DNA from: Cladocopium goreaui
Lineage: Eukaryota; Sar; Dinophyceae; Suessiales; Symbiodiniaceae
Direction of reading: 5' to 3'
Assembly: GCA_947184155.2 (NCBI GenBank)
Contig: CAMXCT020000377.1
Span: 179,001 to 243,000 of the forward strand
Length of the DNA: 64,000 bases
How positions within the stretch are numbered: position 1 is the first letter of the stretch; every line of letters starts with the position of its first letter. The notes under the pieces were generated by a model. It saw nothing but the letters and a program-made list of their open reading frames with translations. It was not told where the DNA came from and made no database searches. The position numbers and the translations under genes were made by a program. Below are positions 60,301 through 64,000 of the stretch, one piece after another.

Positions 60301-60528
60301 CGATCCGCGTGCATCAAAGGTGACGGAGTCAACAAGGCTACCCATAAAATGCTTTTTGAATTTGTCAAACTGGAATCCAGGTTCCGAATCCTCAGTTGGT
60401 TCGGTAGAGTGCCGAGCCACAGCAACCTATCAGATGGCCCCTCCAGACTGTGCTTCGATGACCCTTTACTGCAAGCATGCAGACGCATCAGTGTCGTGGC
60501 TCCAGCCCACCTTGAGCAATGGGGGTAG
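57343..60528 (+). CDS. YR-1 MT-like / reverse transcriptase / RNase H polyprotein
   Basis: An open frame of 1,061 sense codons after the gag stop, probably expressed by read-through. MT-like domain: motif I VLEIFAGSCRLSKAC (about 57505), APACGTASRARG (about 57707), VSIENPKNSFFW (about 57914). A linker of about 400 residues follows, including GVPREPADFL. RT has YDLRSAYKQF (about 59341), LALPFGASGS (about 59452) and the catalytic FFDD (about 59554-59565). RNase H has FTDGAYEPG (about 60049), YEMEVLPVV, YLDNTAA and HSNLSDGPSR. There is no integrase, in keeping with recombinase-based insertion. DIRS-order elements elsewhere can carry an adenine methyltransferase after RT; here the domain stands before RT and looks more like the cytosine type. 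Confidence 0.9.
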   Translation, partial: LLSQPPASPSVSDTGKPVDTNAPKRASLEEGPSSLATAVTEGSCAGVTNSRCIVLEIFAGSCRLSKACRGLGLEAVAVDHTSQRSENFPIFQADLTNDEDVRRVIEYIDVEAGNFLHAHFAPACGTASRARGRPIPGEDPSKGPQPLRSEAYPNGLPDLPPSQQERVDKANKCYAATAILVRHLIALGVSVSIENPKNSFFWLCTPIKELLEDFQCLHFSYFDHCMHGGKRDKRTAWWSWNPRRPSDDLFSSLQLDCNKSHAHAPWRPYKDAKGQTIFPTAEEAAYPQLLCDRIASILKSEAESFGFVFFDDLHGQLKEVHNAAARQLFTTQPRGQKLRPLVSEYGYYVPLLAKVDDENSISKFLTELPKGAKVCHRKVFPGGVLRDGILKKHADVRFSDSWSEQEPCELLHFGVPREPADFLKEAVEKGHPRDIIAQVPPMVRPALESLIRGNLAERFQKRANFMKRWLRRSLELHEEEKALHEGLPDHLKKILGGKRLLLWKEILLDLGYPDASVVDDMVSGFALTGWAPTTGIFRPDVRKPSLSVQQLVNMSPGLNASVLQSISRAEPGEHDQFVWDETLGEVSKGWLGESDEFGECFIARRFPVPQKSKIRLVDDFSVAGVNAAFGLREKLKVQAVDELCAYLASMLDDTSKADMPGLVGRTYDLRSAYKQFGTDPWHAERLRIAVKKPAGGYGVFSALALPFGASGSVVHFLRISASLTFIGVTALLLAWTSFFDDFTCICCSEEEKNVSFYIESLFRLLGVDFADSGDKAVPFTQRFKTLGVLFDVSSLQGGSFTLEHTESRRHELVETLQDLIQRGGAAPKELERLHGRLIWFGSFVYGRLLNRLVKEVSNMARVRGKLLTFNERFLDVLHRLMAAVQDSKPVAIGRSLCHTWIIFTDGAYEPGSNRPATFGAVLVSPSGTPVEMFGEQAPATLLDEFLQESQHPIYEMEVLPVVMACKIWTKYISGSPTVFYLDNTAARSACIKGDGVNKATHKMLFEFVKLESRFRILSWFGRVPSHSNLSDGPSRLCFDDPLLQACRRISVVAPAHLEQWG

Positions 60529-60536
60529 GCACGGGG

Positions 60537-60844
60537 TGTGCTGGAAGCCAACCAGCAATCGTTGATTCTTTCAACCTCGTCGCTACCATCCCCAAAGCGT
60601 TGTTCAAAAAAGGTGTGGCCGCTTTTGAACCTTTCATCAGTCCAGATTTTGACACTTGTGTTTTACATGACATGTTCACTTGTGATGTTGTTTGTAAGTG
60701 ATTCACTTCGTGGCGAGTACCTCGACGTTTTCAAACAATGAAACACGTTCGCCCCTGTCGTTCAACACGCAATCAAAACCCTGGCGCGTCGATAAACTTT
60801 GTGTAAGCCCCGGCGTTGTACGTTTACAAGTAGTGAAACAATAA
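60537..60844 (+). repeat. YR-1 split direct repeat B1
   Basis: 308 bp, identical or nearly so to 61352-61659. It begins 9 bp after the polyprotein stop and shares its last two bases (AA) with A2. Confidence 0.92.
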
Positions 60845-61305
60845 GCTGAACCTCTTTGAAAAAGATGGTTGCCTTATTGGATAGCTACCTTGTAATTTGT
60901 TTGCACATGGTAATGTGCAAACTTGTACAACGCCCGTGTGCGCTCTCACTCCTCCGCGTGGGTTTTGCGTGTTGCGTCCCGCGTTCTCCACGCGTGTTTT
61001 TACTGTAGTGTTTTATGTTTGGGGTAGCTCTTGCCAGTGTTGCAAAACAACCTCGGTGAAACCTTGTTGCAAACTCCAACAGTTGTGTGTCTTGTCATTT
61101 CACTTGACTGTTTAATGTTTTTATTCACTGTGAATTTTCCTGATCCTGTTTTTCACTTTCAGTTGTGAAATCTTAAATCTGAATTTCAACTGATGTCAGT
61201 CTCAGTTGTTCTCTCTGTGGATCATCTTAATTCATTTCACGTCCGTGACTTTCCATTCAAGGTGTGGGTGGGAGGGTCCTCAATTTTTAGCGAGGAAACA
61301 AAACA
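60843..61305 (+). repeat. YR-1 split direct repeat A2
   Basis: 463 bp, the second copy of A1. It starts with AAGCTGAACC, as A1 does. Confidence 0.92.
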
Positions 61306-61351
61306 CCCTCCCCGTCTTCACTCCCACCCTTGTTTCCTCTATTTTGCCGTT

Positions 61352-61659
61352 TGTGCTGGAAGCCAACCAGCAATCGTTGATTCTTTCAACCTCGTCGCTA
61401 CCATCCCCAAAGCGTTGTTCAAAAAAGGTGTGGCCGCTTTTGAACCTTTCATCAGTCCAGATTTTGACACTTGTGTTTTACATGACATGTTCACTTGTGA
61501 TGTTGTTTGTAAGTGATTCACTTCGTGGCGAGTACCTCGACGTTTTCAAACAATGAAACACGTTCGCCCCTGTCGTTCAACACGCAATCAAAACCCTGGC
61601 GCGTCGATAAACTTTGTGTAAGCCCCGGCGTTGTACGTTTACAAGTAGTGAAACAATAA
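61352..61659 (+). repeat. YR-1 split direct repeat B2
   Basis: 308 bp, the second copy of B1, separated from A2 by 46 bp of pyrimidine-rich sequence. It ends AAACAATAA. Confidence 0.92.
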
Positions 61660-63833
61660 AATAGGTGACAACGACTGAGCTGCATGGGAGAGTAGGTTGC
61701 AGTTGCGTTGCATGTGTGATTTGCAATTTTGTTGTGTAAGAGGTTTGGTGACTTTGGCAAGAAAGAGAGAGAGAGCCTGGAGAGTCACTAGGAAACTAGG
61801 AGCAGAGAGAGAGAGAGTGCCTGGAGAATCACTAGAAAGCATTTGAGAGAACTGGAAAAGAAATGGGCTGGATGGCAGGGTGCTGCATAGGTCCATATTA
61901 GAAAAGTAAGAAAGGGTTACATCTCGACAGGTTGGTCAGGTTGTAGTTGATCCTGGACGCACGGAGCGCACAGTGCGTGGTGCTACTGAGCCTGGCGTCA
62001 TGCCTGGAGATGACAGTTGGAGAAAGAAACATTGGCATGAGAACCTGGAGGGTCGGTGACCTTGGTTTAGTTGCCACACATTGAGAAACATTGGCATGAG
62101 AACCTGGAGGGTCGGTGACCTTGGTTTAGTTGCCACACAGTTGAGAAGCGTTGGCATGAGAGCCTGGAGGGTCGAGATTGCTTTGTCAGTGACCTTGGTT
62201 TAGTTGCCACATTTGTAATGTAATGCGTGAATAGTTGGACACCTGAGGTTCAGTAGTGTGCAGGAGCAGTGGAGCTTGACGGATGTTTGCACTGACTGGT
62301 GACCTTGAGATTGAAGCCTGAAGCATGGTTGTTTGCCTGGCAGTATAGGTACTGGAGTGCTGAGAGAGAGAGAAATAGGAACCGTCATGGCACTGAAGGC
62401 ACAGTGGAACTTGGTGTTGAGACTGTTGGTTGACAACAGGTGGTGAGTAAGAATGGCCAGAGTGAACTTTGTCTGCCTGTTTGGGAACGTTGATTTGATT
62501 TCTCAGATGCATCAGGTAACCAAGGATGTTGGTTTGAACTGCAGTTGTGGAAGTGTTTGAGTTGAGCATGTAGTGCTGTAAGTCAATGGAAGCGACCTGA
62601 ACTGTGTAGGTAGTGGAAACTGTTTCGAACTGTATTTTGAAACGAAACAGGAAACTTTGTTGTGAGTTTGTTTTCATGTTTCTTTGACCGGAATTTGAAC
62701 AGTTTTGCAGTGTCGCAGGCAGGTCAGGTATAACTTACGTTACTTGGATTGTTGCAGTTGTTTGTGAAACCTGGGACAGATGCAGAGAAGGTACATTGAA
62801 CCCTGAGACAGGTAGGTACTCTGGAGTTGTTGTCAGACTGACTGGACTTTGTGTGAAGATAACTTGAATGCAAGCATTCCCCTTTTGGCTTAGAGCAATC
62901 GTACCGTACCTCTCTAGATGGATGGATGAGCACGGAGATGTCTGCAAGCCAATTTTGACTGTGAGACGAGCTCTATGGTCTTTGTAGCGATGATTGCCAG
63001 TGTGGTTTGCCTACTTTGGTTGTTGGCACTTCCTTTGGTAGAGATGTAGTTTGAGAACAAGATGCTTGTGATGTTAGTCGACCCTGGAGGGTTTCCTTTG
63101 CGAACCTTGGGCCATGTTGATTGGACATCTTGTACTACCAGAAGGCTGGCATGGAGTTTCACGAGATTTACAGCATTGGAGCTTTGCAGAGGATCCTGAG
63201 AGAGGGAAGTAGAACGGTAGTGTAGTTTGTGCGTTTGCGTGTTGCTCAGAGTGAAAAGCAAGAGAGGGAATCTGGGATTTGAGATTTGCAATTTTCTTTT
63301 GAATTGAAGAGTTTTGACTTACAACAAAAAAGAAAGAAATGGGCTGGATGGCAGAGGCGCTGCATAGGTCCATAGGGAACTGGACGGCAGGGGCGATTAC
63401 GACTTGCATAGGTTCCGAAAAGAAAAGAAAAGTTGTAGAAAGTCAAAACGTGGACCAGAATGCAAGACGTTGCAAGGTTCCCACATGAGCTAGATTGCAG
63501 ACGTGCATAGACTCAGAGAACAGATTAAGTAAGAAAGAGAGAGACAAAGGGAACTGGACGGCAGGGGCGATTACGACTTGCATAGGTTCCAAAACGTGAA
63601 ACTGACTGAAATGAATGTAAATGCGATGTCAGTTTGTGGCTCGACATACTGTCTAAGTGAGAGACGAAGTATGGAGCTGTCTATTATGCTGGACTTGACG
63701 TAACATTTTGTCTGGACTTCTCATGTTTGTAGAGGTTTCATTCCACCGTTGCTGTTTTATTATAAGACAACTTTGGCTCAGTGTTTTTGCATTTCAACCG
63801 CCCTATCGATCGCGTTGAGATCCTTTGGCATCA
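61660..63833. repeat. Purine-rich repetitive region, no gene recognised
   Basis: About 2.2 kb with several local repeats. A roughly 60-bp unit with CATTGGCATGAGAACCTGG occurs three times at 62021-62212. A pair of GAGAGAGAG-CCTGGAGA-TCACTAG units lies near 61774-61835. AAATGGGCTGGATGGCAG occurs near 61861 and 63338. GGAACTGGACGGCAGGGGCG occurs near 63377 and 63550. The minus-strand frames are Ser/Thr/Gln-rich products of the composition and I do not call them genes. Confidence 0.6.
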
Positions 63834-64000
63834 ATGGCAATGGAATCCATTCGTCTTTGGTTGGCTCTGACTCCTAAGCAGTTTGAGGACTTGAACAATG
63901 GCAAGGAGATTCAGCCTGACGAATATTCCAAAAGGTTTGGACTACGAAAAGACCCAATTGCTGCCGTTGAGCGTGCGCAGTACTTCAATGATTGGACACC
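63834..64000 (+). CDS. Start of an ORF that runs off the window
   Basis: An ATG at 63834 (with a second in-frame ATG two codons later) opens a frame of about 55 codons that is still open at the window end. It begins MAMESIRLWLALTPKQFEDL. The composition is ordinary and charged, and no domain is recognisable in so short a piece. It could be a gag or a host gene. Its position after 2 kb of repeats fits either. Confidence 0.35.
   Translation, partial: MAMESIRLWLALTPKQFEDLNNGKEIQPDEYSKRFGLRKDPIAAVERAQYFNDWT

Larger units (their letters stand above)
52999..61659 (+). mobile_element. YR-1, split-direct-repeat YR retroelement
   Basis: 8,661 bp. Order: A1 (52999-53461), YR gene, gag gene, MT/RT/RNase H frame, B1 (60537-60844), A2 (60843-61305), B2 (61352-61659). 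A1 and A2 are both 463 bp, and B1 and B2 both 308 bp, nearly identical. The A1-B1-A2-B2 layout and the recombinase place it with the Ngaro/VIPER/PAT type of DIRS-order elements. No target duplication is seen, as expected for recombinase-mediated insertion. All genes look open, so it may be an autonomous copy. Confidence 0.92.

Noticed and set aside
62186-62677. A 163-codon minus-strand Ser/Thr/Gln-rich frame
   Set aside because: It lies in purine-rich repeats and its composition follows from them.
63765-63790. TTTGGCTCA 60 bp before the final ORF as a spliced-leader relic
   Set aside because: Only nine bases match, the bases after them do not continue as AG, and there is no second relic.
1-64000. 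CRISPR arrays, tRNA or rRNA genes, bacterial promoters
   Set aside because: No regular spaced repeats of CRISPR type, no tRNA or rRNA sequence that I recognise, and the whole window has a eukaryotic retroelement character.

Overview
The window looks like intergenic DNA of a dinoflagellate nuclear genome, probably Symbiodiniaceae. That assignment is an inference from the retroelement types: Ty1/copia elements primed by an initiator-tRNA-like site, and tyrosine-recombinase (YR) retroelements with CCCH-type gags and methyltransferase-like (MT-like) domains. I see no intact host gene, no rRNA or tRNA gene, and no bacterial or organellar signature. Almost all the DNA is retrotransposons inserted in or next to one another.

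Layout, left to right. (1) 1-5.6 kb: an antisense LTR scrap, a proline-rich minus-strand reading frame, then the 3' end of an old minus-strand YR element (YR-3). YR-3 has a B-A-B-A-B series of split direct repeats, broken by a 1.77-kb insertion with 14-bp flanking repeats. (2) Copia-1, 5604-17655: 789-bp LTRs, 5-bp target duplication, one long gag-pol frame ending in an MT-like module, then a second gene (ORF2). (3) More antisense YR-3 coding sequence. (4) Copia-2, 18481-29223: damaged gag, open pol, a roughly 2-kb GC-rich Ala/Pro-rich insert between RNase H and the MT-like module, and a small membrane/Cys-rich protein. (5) The 5' part of YR-3, then a CA-rich array and a CTCGAGG-rich dispersed repeat. 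(6) Copia-3, 31034-49473: 850-bp LTRs and a perfect 5-bp target duplication. Its MT-like module is interrupted by a second YR element (YR-2, 38800-46939). Removing YR-2 restores the copia reading frame exactly. (7) Flanking repeats and a lone LTR end with primer site near 52 kb. (8) YR-1, 52999-61659, the best preserved YR element: A1 - YR - gag - MT/RT/RNase H - B1 - A2 - B2. (9) Purine-rich tandem repeats and a partial reading frame that runs off the end.

How the parts work together. The copia elements encode gag with zinc knuckles, an aspartic protease, a DDE integrase, reverse transcriptase and RNase H. To these they add a C-terminal domain of about 200 residues that resembles a cytosine-methyltransferase-type Rossmann fold (acidic motif I, a Pro-Cys motif, and a Glu-x-Pro motif), and separate downstream accessory genes. 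The YR elements integrate with a tyrosine recombinase instead of an integrase. They carry an MT-like domain with the same motif order in front of reverse transcriptase.

The observations I consider most notable are these. First, the gag and MT/RT frames of both YR elements are joined by a single UGA stop followed by CUA, a known leaky read-through context; in YR-1 the downstream frame has no AUG before the MT-like domain. Second, the MT-like module is broken in all three copia copies, by a 29-nt duplication, a 22-nt duplication and the YR-2 insertion. Third, defective elements have nearly identical terminal repeats, which points to mobilisation in trans. Fourth, an unexplained C-x2-C-x10-H-x3-C motif is conserved between integrase and RT in all three copia elements.
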